DNA from: Neisseria bergeri
Lineage (GTDB): Bacteria > Pseudomonadota > Gammaproteobacteria > Burkholderiales > Neisseriaceae
Length of the DNA stretch: 64,000 nucleotides
Assembly: GCA_003044455.1 (NCBI GenBank)
Contig: POWY01000002.1
Location: 177,813-241,812 of the forward strand
Direction of reading: 5' to 3'
Shown here: positions 46,939-56,300 of the stretch, piece by piece
Layout: every line of letters starts with the position of its first letter
How positions within the stretch are numbered: the first letter of the stretch is position 1
Position numbers and translations under genes: made by a program
The notes under the pieces: model-generated
Databases searched by the model: none
Told to the model about the DNA's origin: nothing
Seen by the model: only the letters and a program-made list of their open reading frames with translations

Positions 46939-46980
46939 AAGGTCGTCTGAAAACCCTATAAAGACCTTTTCAGACGGTCT
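46939..46980 (+). terminator. Degenerate inverted DUS hairpin after fic
   Basis: GGTCGTCTGAAAA and TTTTCAGACGGTCT flank a loop that also pairs partly (AAGGTC / GACCTT). It may end transcription from the fic genes before the small acidic peptide gene. Confidence 0.55.
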
Positions 46981-47014
46981 AAAAGCCACCACATTAAAAT
47001 CAAGGATACAACCC

Positions 47015-47143
47015 ATGAACGAACAAGAACTTGACCTCGACAATCTCGACAACCTGCTTGAAGATTTTGACGGCGTTACCGTGGAAGGTGGCGTCGATTC
47101 GGAAAACGACGACGGCTGCGAAGGCGGTGCGTGCAAAATCTAA
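47015..47143 (+). CDS. Small acidic Cys-containing peptide between iscS and iscU
   Basis: 42 residues, ATG with AAGGA 8 bases upstream, ending 67 bases before iscU. It begins MNEQELDLDNLDNLLEDFDG and ends DDGCEGGACKI: 14 Asp/Glu, two Cys in a C-x4-C arrangement with three Gly, one Lys and no Arg. High GC and uptake sequences around it show that it is native, unlike the fic insert. Position in the isc operon suggests a role in cluster assembly (for example binding IscS or iron), but this is inference. A secreted, processed peptide is an alternative given the leader-like N-terminus and VEGG motif. Confidence 0.65.
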   Translation: MNEQELDLDNLDNLLEDFDGVTVEGGVDSENDDGCEGGACKI

Positions 47144-47210
47144 CTCAGGCCGTCTGAAAACAGGCAAACAAACCACTTAAATCATCAAAAAACATTAAGG
47201 AAACCACATC

Positions 47211-47597
47211 ATGGCATACAGCGATAAAGTAATCGACCACTACGAAAACCCACGCAACGTCGGCACTTTCGACAAGAACGATGAGTCCGTCGGCACCGGC
47301 ATGGTCGGCGCGCCCGCCTGCGGCGACGTGATGCGCCTGCAAATCAAAGTGAACGATGAAGGCATCATCGAAGATGCGAAATTCAAAACTTACGGCTGCG
47401 GTTCCGCCATCGCTTCGTCCAGCCTGATTACCGAGTGGGTCAAAGGCAAAAGCTTGGATGACGCGCTGGCAATCAAAAACAGCGAAATCGCCGAAGAGTT
47501 AGAATTGCCGCCAGTAAAAATCCACTGCTCCATTTTGGCGGAAGATGCGGTAAAGGCAGCCGTTGCCGACTACCGCAAACGTCAGGAAAACAGATAA
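47211..47597 (+). CDS. iscU: Iron-sulfur cluster scaffold IscU
   Basis: 128 residues. Cluster ligands are C37 (GAPACGDVM), C63 ([10 protein letters not shown]) and C106 ([11 protein letters not shown]); the LPPVK motif recognised by HscA precedes the third Cys. It assembles [2Fe-2S] clusters with sulfur from IscS. TTAAGGAAACC precedes the ATG. Confidence 0.97.
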   Translation: MAYSDKVIDHYENPRNVGTFDKNDESVGTGMVGAPACGDVMRLQIKVNDEGIIEDAKFKTYGCGSAIASSSLITEWVKGKSLDDALAIKNSEIAEELELPPVKIHCSILAEDAVKAAVADYRKRQENR

Positions 47598-47602
47598 ACC
47601 CC

Positions 47603-47635
47603 TTCAGACGGCATCGTCCCGCAATGCCGTCTGAA
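47603..47635 (+). terminator. Inverted DUS hairpin between iscU and iscA
   Basis: Reverse DUS first, DUS second (the opposite order to most pairs here), so the stem is TTCAGACGGCAT with ATGCCGTCTGAA around a 9-base loop. No T run follows, so readthrough into iscA is likely. Confidence 0.6.
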
Positions 47636-47683
47636 CCGCCCGCCGCTTCGGTTCTTTCCGGGGCGGCTCAACAAGGAAGAAAT

Positions 47684-48004
47684 ATGATTACCCTTACCGA
47701 GAATGCCGCAAAACACATCAATGACTATCTCGCCAAACGCGGCAAAGGCTTGGGCGTACGCTTGGGCGTGAAAACCAGCGGCTGCTCGGGTATGGCGTAC
47801 AACCTTGAATTTGTCGATGAAGCGAACGAGGACGACCTGATTTTCGAAGAACACGGCGCGCGCATTTATATCGATCCGAAAAGCTTGGTTTATTTGGACG
47901 GCACGCAAGTCGACTACACCAAAGAAGGTTTGCAGGAAGGTTTCAAATTTGAAAACCCGAATGTCAAAGACTCCTGCGGCTGCGGCGAGAGCTTCCACGT
48001 TTAA
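47684..48004 (+). CDS. iscA: Iron-sulfur cluster assembly protein IscA
   Basis: 106 residues, HesB/IscA family with the three cysteines C34 (TSGCSGMAY) and C98/C100 (DSCGCGESF). A-type carrier that delivers clusters or iron. The ATG opening [11 protein letters not shown] has AAGGAAGAAAT upstream; the frame is open further 5' through the DUS but without a ribosome site. Confidence 0.96.
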   Translation: MITLTENAAKHINDYLAKRGKGLGVRLGVKTSGCSGMAYNLEFVDEANEDDLIFEEHGARIYIDPKSLVYLDGTQVDYTKEGLQEGFKFENPNVKDSCGCGESFHV

Positions 48005-48009
48005 GGCAT

Positions 48010-48050
48010 AAAAATGGCGGGACCGTATCAAAACCGTCCCGCCATTTTTT
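48010..48050 (+). terminator. Rho-independent terminator after iscA
   Basis: AAAAATGGCGGGAC pairs with GTCCCGCCATTTTT over 14 bp and ends in TTTTTT. It divides the isc genes from hscB, which therefore needs its own promoter in the following 217 bases. Confidence 0.9.
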
Positions 48051-48267
48051 CGCTTCCTGCCTGTTGTAGCTGCCTTTTCCTTTTCTTTTCCGTTCCACCT
48101 TGTGCCGGAACAAATCGGATTTCACTAAGGCTTTTAAAGCATTGTCGCGTATTTTACCTTTATTGTGCTGCACTTTACCGCCCATATTCAGTCCTTTTGT
48201 TTAAGAAACAGCAGATTATAAGGCAAAATTGGACTTCTGCCGAACATTTCACATTCATTATCCCGCC

Positions 48268-48768
48268 ATGTCTCAATATTTCACACTCTTCCAACTTGAA
48301 CCCTCTTTCGATATCGACACCGAAAACTTGGAACAAACCTACCGCGCCTTAGCTGCCCGTTTCCATCCCGATAAATTCGCTTCAGCTTCCGCTTTCGAGC
48401 AAAAGCAGGCAGTGATGATGTCTTCCACCATCAACGATGCCTACCGTACCTTGAAAAATCCCATCGACCGCGCCGCGTACCTGTTGAAAACATCGGGTAT
48501 CGATGCCGATGCGCCGGAACACACCTCTTTCGCCCCCGAATTCCTTATGCAGCAAATGGAATGGCGCGAAACGCTGATGGAGGCACGGACAGGTAACGAC
48601 CTTGAATCCTTGAAAAATCTCGACAACGAAATCCGTGCCGAACAAGAAAAACTGCTCTGTGACCTGAAACAGTCATTTGCCCGCAACGACTACGACACCG
48701 CCGCACAACAAGTCCGCCAAGGCAGGTTTCTCGACAAACTCCGCAACGAAATTTCCTCAGCATTATAA
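48268..48768 (+). CDS. hscB: Fe-S co-chaperone HscB
   Basis: 166 residues. J-domain with FHPDKFAS, then a C-terminal three-helix region (FLMQQMEWRETLMEA, FLDKLRNEISSAL) that binds IscU. It stimulates HscA ATPase and targets IscU to it. The ATG opening MSQYFTLFQLEPSF is standard. hscA and fdx are not in this window. Confidence 0.95.
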   Translation: MSQYFTLFQLEPSFDIDTENLEQTYRALAARFHPDKFASASAFEQKQAVMMSSTINDAYRTLKNPIDRAAYLLKTSGIDADAPEHTSFAPEFLMQQMEWRETLMEARTGNDLESLKNLDNEIRAEQEKLLCDLKQSFARNDYDTAAQQVRQGRFLDKLRNEISSAL

Positions 48769-48828
48769 TCCGCACCGTGTTTCAGACGGCATACCCGCTT
48801 CATACGCCATGCCGTCTGAACATAGCGG

Positions 48829-48960
48829 CTACCTGTCCACAACAGACAAAAGCCGTGGAGGAACATCCAAAAAATAACATTTTTGCGGGAGGCAATGCCG
48901 AACCTCCGCCTGCATCCGTTTTTTAATGACATGCGCCAGCGTTTCGGCATTGCCCCCATT
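48829..48960 (-). pseudogene. C-terminal fragment of an unidentified minus-strand gene
   Basis: A 43-codon open stretch without a start: NGGNAETLAHVIKKRMQ, then HCLPQKCYFLDVPPRLL and a stop. Composition is protein-like and GC-rich, unlike the AT-rich segment upstream of it. It may be the other end of the gene whose beginning lies at 49415-49573, with foreign DNA in between. An uptake-sequence pair (48780-48820) stands where its terminator would be. Low confidence. Confidence 0.35.
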
Positions 48961-49037
48961 CTATCCTTCGAAACATTACCAATCAGATAAGTCAGGTAAT
49001 TTTATACCTTTCCCATTCATTGCATTCAATTCCTACA

Positions 49038-49418
49038 TTACAACACTCCACAAATTAGGACAATCATCACCGAAATTAAAACATATCCATTCATTTCGTG
49101 TTGAGAGTGATTTTTTTGTTTCCTCAAATTTGGTAAATGATTTGTAAAAGAAATAAAATCTAATTCACTATCTTGCATATAATACACAATCAACCAAAAC
49201 CATTCCGATTTGCTTAATTCATAAAATGCTTTGTAAAATTCGGATTTATCAAAATATGGGTTTAATTGTATATAGCTTTTGATAGTACGAGAAACTGTTA
49301 TTGTATCTGTTGGCATATTTGCCTCATACAATTTAATTTCATATTCTCCTTTTCCAACTAAAAAATCAAAAATTTCGTCCTGTGCAATAGCTTTTTGCAG
49401 TTTTTCTGTATTATTCAT
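49038..49418 (-). CDS. Low-GC hypothetical protein, probably frameshifted
   Basis: 126 residues as read; AT-rich; begins NNTEKLQKAIAQDEIFDFLVG. The last 25 residues become hydrophobic and odd after an A7 run (LRKQKNHSQ, + strand 49111-49117). Adding one A there would give a better-looking acidic tail (NEWICFNFGDDCPNLWSVVM), which then meets a TAG followed in frame by ELNAMNGKGIKLPDLSDW. So this may be a decayed immunity-type gene. Its ATG overlaps the stop of the CARF-like fragment (ATGA). Confidence 0.5.
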   Translation of the reverse strand: MNNTEKLQKAIAQDEIFDFLVGKGEYEIKLYEANMPTDTITVSRTIKSYIQLNPYFDKSEFYKAFYELSKSEWFWLIVYYMQDSELDFISFTNHLPNLRKQKNHSQHEMNGYVLISVMIVLICGVL

Positions 49419-49573
49419 AATGTTTTTGTTATTATTACATCTGTTACTCTAATAGGGTCTACTACCGGCAGAAAAACCCTCTTCTGGCGGTATGCCAAAA
49501 TCGGCATCAGCTTCGGCAAAGACCGTCCCGAAAGCACACATACCTGCACATCAAACTTTTTCAATCCGCCCAT
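49415..49573 (-). pseudogene. Truncated CARF-like (DUF1887/Card1-type) N-terminal fragment
   Basis: 52 codons with an excellent AGGAGG ribosome site. FDVQVCVLSGRSLPKLMPILAYRQKRVFLPVVD has the strand-loop-strand opening I recall from CARF/DUF1887 proteins, nucleotide-sensing effectors that in type III CRISPR systems bind cyclic oligoadenylate. The likeness ends after about 38 residues, where low-GC sequence begins, and the frame stops in an ATGA overlap with the next gene. No CRISPR array or cas gene is in the window. Family assignment is tentative. Confidence 0.4.
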
Positions 49574-49685
49574 TTTTCCTCCTCGCATTCCCATCCGACA
49601 ATATACCGTCTTCATCCACCTGTTCCTCCAAATCGAAAAACGCCAATACGTCCCACCAATCACCGTCATCGGCACGATACGCCAT
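49551..49685 (-). CDS. Small 44-residue acidic protein upstream of the CARF-like fragment
   Basis: ATG with a strong ribosome site (GGAGGGGAAG) and an in-frame stop just upstream. It begins MAYRADDGDWWDVLAFFDLE and ends ARRKNGRIEKV. Its end overlaps the start of the CARF-like fragment by 23 bases, so the two were translationally coupled partners. Tryptophans and acidic residues dominate; no family known to me. Confidence 0.55.
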   Translation of the reverse strand: MAYRADDGDWWDVLAFFDLEEQVDEDGILSDGNARRKNGRIEKV

Positions 49686-49888
49686 CTTCCCCTCCGTCCC
49701 GTTTTCCTATGGAAAGGATTATGCCCCAATGCCGTCTGAAATGCCGCCTGTACAAATTTGTGGAAGCCGGACGCTTCCCGCCACATTTTTCCCGTGCCTT
49801 TCAGACGGCATATCCGGCCGCCGCACCGTTCCGCGTCAAAATATGCTAAAATAAGCAACAATTTTTTGCCATACGAAACATTGAAACC

Positions 49889-52645
49889 ATGACCGACGCA
49901 ACCATCCGCCACGACCACAAATTCGCCCTCGAAACCCTGCCCGTCAGCCTTGAAGACGAGATGCGAAAAAGCTATCTCGACTACGCCATGAGCGTGATTG
50001 TCGGGCGCGCGCTGCCGGACGTGCGCGACGGTCTCAAACCCGTACACCGCCGCGTGCTTTACGCCATGCACGAGCTGAAAAACAACTGGAACGCCGCCTA
50101 CAAAAAATCGGCGCGCATCGTCGGCGATGTCATCGGTAAATACCATCCGCACGGCGATTCTGCGGTTTACGACACCATCGTGCGCATGGCGCAAGATTTT
50201 TCGATGCGCTACGTCTTAATCGACGGTCAGGGCAACTTCGGCTCGGTTGACGGCGACGGCGCAGCAGCGATGCGTTATACCGAAATCCGCATGGCGAAAA
50301 TCGCCCACGAAATGCTGGCGGACATCGAAGAAGAAACCGTCAATTTCGGCCCGAACTACGACGGCAGCGAACATGAACCGCTGGTGTTGCCGACCCGCTT
50401 TCCCGCGCTGTTGGTCAACGGCTCGTCCGGTATCGCCGTCGGTATGGCGACCAACATTCCGCCGCACAACCTCACCGACACCATCAACGCCTGTCTGCGC
50501 CTTTTAGACGAACCTGAAACCGAAATCGACGAATTGATCAACATCCTCCAAGCCCCCGATTTCCCGACCGGCGCAACCATCTACGGCTTGAGCGGCGTGC
50601 GCGAAGGCTATAAAACCGGCCGCGGCCGCGTCGTCATGCGCGGTAAAACCCATATCGAACCCATAGGCAAAAACGGCGAACGCGAAGCCATCGTCATCGA
50701 CGAAATCCCATATCAGGTGAACAAAGCCAAGCTGGTGGAAAAAATCGGCGAACTGGTGCGCGAAAAAACGTTGGAAGGCGTATCCGACCTGCGCGACGAA
50801 TCCGACAAATCCGGTATGCGCGTCGTTATCGAATTGAAACGCAACGAAAACGCCGAAGTCGTTTTAAACCAACTCTACAAACTCACCCAGCTTCAAGACA
50901 GCTTCGGCATCAATATGGTTGCCTTGGTTGACGGTCAGCCGCGCCTGTTGAACCTGAAACAGATTCTGGCGGAATTCCTGCGCCACCGTCGCGAAGTCGT
51001 TACCCGCCGCACCCTGTTCCGCCTGAAAAAAGCGCGTCATGAAGGGCATATCGCCGAAGGTAAAGCCGTCGCCCTGTCCAATATCGACGAGATGATTCGC
51101 CTCATCAAAGAATCTGCCGACGCACCTGAAGCCAAAGAAAAACTGCTGTCCCGCGCATGGCGCAGCGGTTTGGTGGAAGACATGTTGAGCCGTACCGACC
51201 TCGACCTGCGCATGGCGCGCCCCGAAGGTCTGCCCGCCAACCTCGGCTTGCAGGAACAAGGCTATTATCTGAGCGAAATTCAGGCCGACGCCATCCTGCG
51301 CATGAGCCTGCGCAACCTGACCGGTCTCGACCAAGAAGAAATCGTCGGCGACTACAAAAACATTATGGCAAAAGTCATCGACTTTTTGGACATTTTGGCG
51401 AAACCGGAACGCATCACCCAAATCATCCGCGAAGAATTGGAAGAAACCAAAACCAATTTCGGCGACGAACGCCGCAGCGAAATCAACCCGTTCGGCGGCG
51501 ACATTGCCGATGAAGACCTGATTCCGCAACGCGAAATGGTCGTTACCCTGACCCACGGCGGCTACATCAAAACCCAGCCGACCACCGACTATCAGGCGCA
51601 GCGTCGCGGCGGGCGCGGCAAACAGGCGGCAGCCACCAAAGACGAAGACTTCATCGAAACCCTGTTTGTTGCGAACACGCATGACTATCTGATGTGTTTC
51701 ACCAACCTCGGCAAGTGCCACTGGATCAAGGTTTACAAGCTGCCCGAAGGCGGACGAAACAGCCGCGGCCGTCCGATTAACAACGTCATCCAGTTGGGAG
51801 AAGGCGAAAAAGTCAGTGCCATCCTCGCTGTCCGCGAATTTCCCGAAGACCAATACGTCTTCTTCGCCACCGCACAAGGCATGGTGAAAAAAGTCCAACT
51901 TTCCGCCTTTAAAAACGTCCGCGCCCAAGGCATCAAAGCCATCGCGCTCAAAGAAGGCGACTACCTCGTCGGTGCCGCTCAAACCGGCGGCTCAGACGAC
52001 ATCATGCTGTTCTCCAACTTGGGCAAGGCCATCCGTTTCAACGAATACTGGGAAAAATCAGGTAACGACGAAGCGGAAGATGCCGACATCGAAACCGAGA
52101 TTTCAGACGGCATCGAAGACGAAACCGCCGACAACGAAAACACCCTGCCAAGCGGCAAACACGGTGTGCGTCCGTCCGGTCGCGGCAGCGGCGGCTTACG
52201 CGGTATGCGCCTGCCTGCCGACGGCAAAATCGTCAGCCTGATTACTTTCGCCCCCGAAGCCGCTCAAAGCGATTTGCAAGTGCTGACCGCCACTGCCAAC
52301 GGCTACGGCAAACGTACCCCGATTGCCGATTACAGCCGCAAAAACAAAGGCGGGCAAGGCAATATTGCCATCAACACCGGCGAGCGCAACGGCGATTTGG
52401 TCGCCGCAACCTTGGTCGGCGAAACCGATGACCTGATGCTGATTACCAGCGGCGGCGTGCTTATCCGCACCAAAGTCGGACAAATCCGCGAAACCGGCCG
52501 CGCAGCAGCAGGCGTGAAACTGATTAACTTGGACGAAGGCGAAACCTTGGTATCGCTGGAACGTGTTGCCGAAGAAGAATCCGAATCCGACCCCTCCGAC
52601 GCTTCTGTAATTTCCGGTGTAACCGAACCGGAAGCCGGGAACTGA
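49889..52645 (+). CDS. gyrA: DNA gyrase subunit A
   Basis: 918 residues. Winged-helix/breakage-reunion domain with [36 protein letters not shown] and the catalytic Tyr130 in [10 protein letters not shown]; the C-terminal beta-pinwheel has the GyrA box QRRGGRGK. Quinolone-determining positions are Ser91 and Asp95, the susceptible form. An acidic insert ([13 protein letters not shown], about 735-755) interrupts the pinwheel, as usual in Neisseria. It introduces negative supercoils with GyrB. A TAAAAT-type -10 lies about 40 bases upstream. Confidence 0.97.
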   Translation: MTDATIRHDHKFALETLPVSLEDEMRKSYLDYAMSVIVGRALPDVRDGLKPVHRRVLYAMHELKNNWNAAYKKSARIVGDVIGKYHPHGDSAVYDTIVRMAQDFSMRYVLIDGQGNFGSVDGDGAAAMRYTEIRMAKIAHEMLADIEEETVNFGPNYDGSEHEPLVLPTRFPALLVNGSSGIAVGMATNIPPHNLTDTINACLRLLDEPETEIDELINILQAPDFPTGATIYGLSGVREGYKTGRGRVVMRGKTHIEPIGKNGEREAIVIDEIPYQVNKAKLVEKIGELVREKTLEGVSDLRDESDKSGMRVVIELKRNENAEVVLNQLYKLTQLQDSFGINMVALVDGQPRLLNLKQILAEFLRHRREVVTRRTLFRLKKARHEGHIAEGKAVALSNIDEMIRLIKESADAPEAKEKLLSRAWRSGLVEDMLSRTDLDLRMARPEGLPANLGLQEQGYYLSEIQADAILRMSLRNLTGLDQEEIVGDYKNIMAKVIDFLDILAKPERITQIIREELEETKTNFGDERRSEINPFGGDIADEDLIPQREMVVTLTHGGYIKTQPTTDYQAQRRGGRGKQAAATKDEDFIETLFVANTHDYLMCFTNLGKCHWIKVYKLPEGGRNSRGRPINNVIQLGEGEKVSAILAVREFPEDQYVFFATAQGMVKKVQLSAFKNVRAQGIKAIALKEGDYLVGAAQTGGSDDIMLFSNLGKAIRFNEYWEKSGNDEAEDADIETEISDGIEDETADNENTLPSGKHGVRPSGRGSGGLRGMRLPADGKIVSLITFAPEAAQSDLQVLTATANGYGKRTPIADYSRKNKGGQGNIAINTGERNGDLVAATLVGETDDLMLITSGGVLIRTKVGQIRETGRAAAGVKLINLDEGETLVSLERVAEEESESDPSDASVISGVTEPEAGN

Positions 52646-52658
52646 AAATCATCTCCCG

Positions 52659-52686
52659 ATGCCGTCTGAAGATCCAGACGGCATTT
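52659..52686 (+). terminator. Inverted DUS terminator of gyrA
   Basis: GATGCCGTCTGAAGATCCAGACGGCATTTATTTT: a short-loop DUS hairpin with T-rich tail. The right arm lacks one base of the full DUS. Confidence 0.7.
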
Positions 52687-52721
52687 ATTTTATCCCTCAT
52701 CCGTCATCCGGCTTCTCACAA

Positions 52722-52876
52722 TATAGCGGATTAACAAAAATCAGGACAAGGCGACGAAGCCGCAGACAGTACAAATAGTACGGAACCGATTCACTTGGTG
52801 CTTCAGCACCTTAGAGAATTGTTCTCTTTGAGCTAAGGCGAGGCAATGCCGTACCGGTTTTTGTTAATCCACTATA
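52722..52876. repeat. Correia repeat enclosed element, full length
   Basis: 155 bases in the same orientation as the copy at 28.2 kb. The left end reads TATAGCGGATT (one change from TATAGTGGATT); the right end is perfect. Contains the internal block with GAATTGTTCTC. It abuts the TonB-receptor fragment. Confidence 0.94.
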
Positions 52877-52884
52877 AAATTTGA

Positions 52885-53184
52885 AAACAGCTTCCCAACT
52901 TTAACTTATCAAAAGCATATTGCATCCTTTTTAAAGATTATAGAAAACAATATATTAATAAAAAATGGACGGTCAAATCCGTTAAAAGCGGCTACGGTGT
53001 ACACGACATTTATGCCAACTGGCAGCCTTTGGGCAAAAACAATATGAACGTCAACTTTGCCGTCAACAACATCGGCAACAAAAAATACCGTTCGCACAGC
53101 CAACGCTTCCCCGACGGCGACGGGCGCGTACCGTTCTACGAACACGGCAGAGAGTTTGTCTTCGGTTTGAACTACCGCTTCTAA
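52885..53184 (+). pseudogene. 3' end of a TonB-dependent receptor gene
   Basis: About 99 codons open without a start. From about 52966 the text is clearly the last strands of a TonB-dependent receptor: VKSGYGVHDIYANWQPLG, NMNVNFAVNNIGNKKYRSH and the terminal REFVFGLNYRF. The rest of the gene is missing; a Correia element lies directly upstream, so loss may have involved recombination there. An uptake-sequence terminator follows. Confidence 0.85.
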
Positions 53185-53199
53185 GCTGCCGTTTTAAAG

Positions 53200-53231
53200 A
53201 AATGCCGTCTGAAGACCCTTTCAGACGGCAT
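53200..53231. terminator. Inverted DUS terminator
   Basis: DUS and reverse DUS with a 6-base loop behind the receptor fragment, the original terminator of that lost gene. Confidence 0.7.
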
Positions 53232-53260
53232 AGGTTGAAAATGCGGCACACCCAAATAAA

Positions 53261-53283
53261 AAGGGCGGCAAATCGCCGCCCTT
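53261..53283 (-). terminator. Rho-independent terminator of the adhesin gene
   Basis: AAGGGCGGC and GCCGCCCTT form a 9-bp stem; on the minus strand it is followed by TTTTTA. It lies 50 bases past the adhesin stop. Confidence 0.85.
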
Positions 53284-53333
53284 CCCTTCAAACCTTCCGC
53301 CTATCCCAAACAGCAGACAGGCGGGAAAGTCTT

Positions 53334-56300
53334 TTACCACTGATAGCCGACAGATGCGGAAGCACCGAAATGGCCGCGCGAATTGCCGGAAGCCGTGCCC
53401 TTGATAATCCAATTTCCGCCGTCGGAAATACTGGAGTAGCCGATAGCATAACCTGCTTCGCCGCGATAAGTGCCGCCGCCGATCGCCATCATACTCTTGC
53501 CGGGCAAATAGGCCTGAACCAAACCTGCGGTTGCAATCGCTTGGGCGATACCCGCGCGCGCGTTGCCGTCCACATTGTCGATGCGGTTGTTCAAGTCTTG
53601 CGCCACGCCTTTGAGTTGTGCAACGTTTGTAACATCCCCCTCTTTAACACCCGGGGCGATATTTGTAATGCGGACGGGTTTGTTGGCATCCTTGCTGCCG
53701 ACATTCAACGCGCCATCGTCATCCACGCTCAAAGTGGGCGCATCCGCCCCCGTACCAAGCGAAACGCTGGAAAACTGCGGGGTCATCGAAGTGGCGATGC
53801 CGATATTTTTACCGTTGCGGGTAATCTCGATGTTGTTGCCGGCATCAATGTTGACGGTTTCATCCATCTTTACCTTGCTCGGCGAAACATTACCGCTGAT
53901 GACTTTGCCCGAAGAACCTGCAACCGCTTTGGAATCCAAATTCCAACCGCTGTTTTGCAGCTGATCGACGTTGACGGCATCGTCTGGTTTCTGACCCCAG
54001 GCAACATTGGTAATGACCGTGCCGCCGATGCCTTTGTCCAAACCGTTGTCTTTCAGGTATTTGTCTTTTGCTTCAACCCGTGCGACTTCTGCTGCGGCTT
54101 TTTGAGCGGCTTCGATAACAGCTTGAGGCTGACCTTTCAGCTCTTTGGCAATCTTGTCGGCAGCATCTTTGGCATATTGGTCCTGCTGCTTGGACAATGC
54201 GTCTTTCTGATCGGCAGTCAGCGCGGCATCGTCGGAACGTTTCGCAAGCGGCGTATAACGGTCGCCCTTGTTCTCAGGATCCATGCTGGCAGACTGGCGG
54301 ACTTTCGCCGGATCGACTTTAGGCTGGGTCTTGTCGGCAGTACCGTCGGCTTTGCTGAGATACCAGTTGCCGTCTGCATCTTTAACCACTTTATTGCCGT
54401 TTTCATCGACAGCGGAAATCTGGCTTATCGGCAACTCGGCATCTACTCTGATGTAGGTGTTGGTTACGGTCTTACCGTCTTTGTCGACTTCCTCAACCGT
54501 TGCCGCTTTAACGACGGTATTGTTGCCGTTGGCAAAGTGTACATTGTCGTCAGGATTCACTTTTTCCGGCTTGCCCGCATCCAGCGCGTATTTGCTGTCG
54601 CCGAATGCCGCATCCGCTTTGGCTTTTTCTGCCAATCCGACGTTCCAGCCGGATTTGTTGATTGCATTGGCGACCGTGTTGCCGGTTACAAAGCCCGAGC
54701 CGCCATTGTCTGCCGATTTAATATCCGCAGCGGGAATTTCCGTCTTCGTCTTCGGTTTCCCGTTTTCATCGCGCTCATAGTATTTGCCGTCGATGATGAC
54801 CGCATCGACTTTCGAGCCGTCGTTTTTGGTTATCTCGACTTTGTTGGTAACCTTGCCTTCTTTGGCAGACACGGTAATCACGCGTGTGCCGTCGGCGGCG
54901 GTGCTTCCGCGCACCTCGATACCGTTGTCGCCTTTGAAGTCCACTTTGTCGGCGTTCTTCACAACATCGGTATAACCGTTGCCGTCTTTGGTCGATACCA
55001 CCCAGCCCATATTTTGCAAATCGCCTACGGTTGCGGCGGCGTTTTTGTTGACCGGAGCGGCATTTGCACCTGCCAAATCGATCAGTTTTTCCGTTTTCGA
55101 CTCTGCCGGCGTACCGTCCGCCTTTTTATCGCCGTTCGGTTTGGTGCTGACTTCGCTTGTATTCAACACCGATGCCACGCCGACAAGTTGGGCCGGTTTG
55201 CCGTCTGAAGAGATTTTCAGTGCCGTTGCCGGTTCTTTTCCTGTTTCGTTGTTGCCTGCGTTTACGGCTTTTTCCGTCGTCAGGCTGACCGGTTTTTTGC
55301 CGTCTTCATCTTTACCGATTTTCACAGTTGCAAACTCAACGTCGTCTTTGGTCGCATAGGTCACTTTACCGCCCGCATCCTGTTTCACGGTCAGGTTTTT
55401 ACCCGCAACCATTTCAACGGTTTTTCCCGGGTTGATGACTTCGTCGCCTGTCGATGCGGCATCTTTCTTGCCCTCGGCAGTGGCGGAAGTCTTCAGCGTA
55501 AAGCCCGACTCGTTAATGGCTTTTGCCACATTCTGCGCCGTCACGCCTTTATTTTGCTCTTTCGCCAAATCGGCTTCCGCCTTTGCCAATGCGGTTTTTT
55601 TCGCCTCATCCGCCGGATTCGCGTCCGCATCGGCTTTCGCCGCCTTCACAGCATCTTCCAATGTTTTCAAATCGGGCGCACTGATTTTGCCGTTTGACGC
55701 GGTCAAATCCGCCGTATCCACATCCACCTTCACCCGGCTTTCCGCGCCGTCGGTTTCGATGCTGACCGTCGTACCTTTGCCGTTTACAAAGTTTACGGTG
55801 TCATACGCCCTGACAAAATCAACCTCGCTTCCGTTGCCCTTCAAGTTCCAACCGCTGTTTAACACGTCGCCCACGGTGGCGGCGTTGTTCGCATTCACAT
55901 TGCCGTCCGCCGTGCCGATTTTCGGGGCGGATTGCGATTTACTTGCCGGTTTGCCGGTCGGATCGGCGGCATCCGCCGTGTTGCGGGTTTCAGGGAGGTT
56001 TGATTTGACATTCGACAAGGTGGTCGGAGATGTCGTGCCTTTCGCGCCGTTGACCGAAACGATTACGTCGTCTGCCGGCACTTCGTCTCCCGTACCGTCG
56101 GCATTCGGATAAAACTTGGTTTCCGTCGTGCCGTCATTTTTAGTTACGGTTTTCGGATAGACTTTTGTTCCGTCTTTCTTGGTATATTCCACCGGTTTGA
56201 CCGAATTGTTCGTCGCAAGCTGGTGATCCACGCCCACTGTAATGGTGCGGACATTGCCCTCTGTTTTACCGGAAACGATAACGCCCGACGCACCTACGAA

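Noticed and set aside
48690..48959. An 89-codon minus-strand ORF opening MGAMPKRW
   Set aside because: A neighbouring frame (48829-48960) has better protein character, and this one runs through two uptake sequences into the end of hscB.
50864..51982. A 372-codon frame antisense to gyrA
   Set aside because: Shadow of a conserved high-GC gene; no motif of its own.
53202..55208. A 668-codon plus-strand open frame across the adhesin 3' half
   Set aside because: Antisense shadow of the repetitive adhesin gene, as are many shorter plus-strand frames up to 63.4 kb. The adhesin strand has signal peptide, head, stalk and anchor in order.
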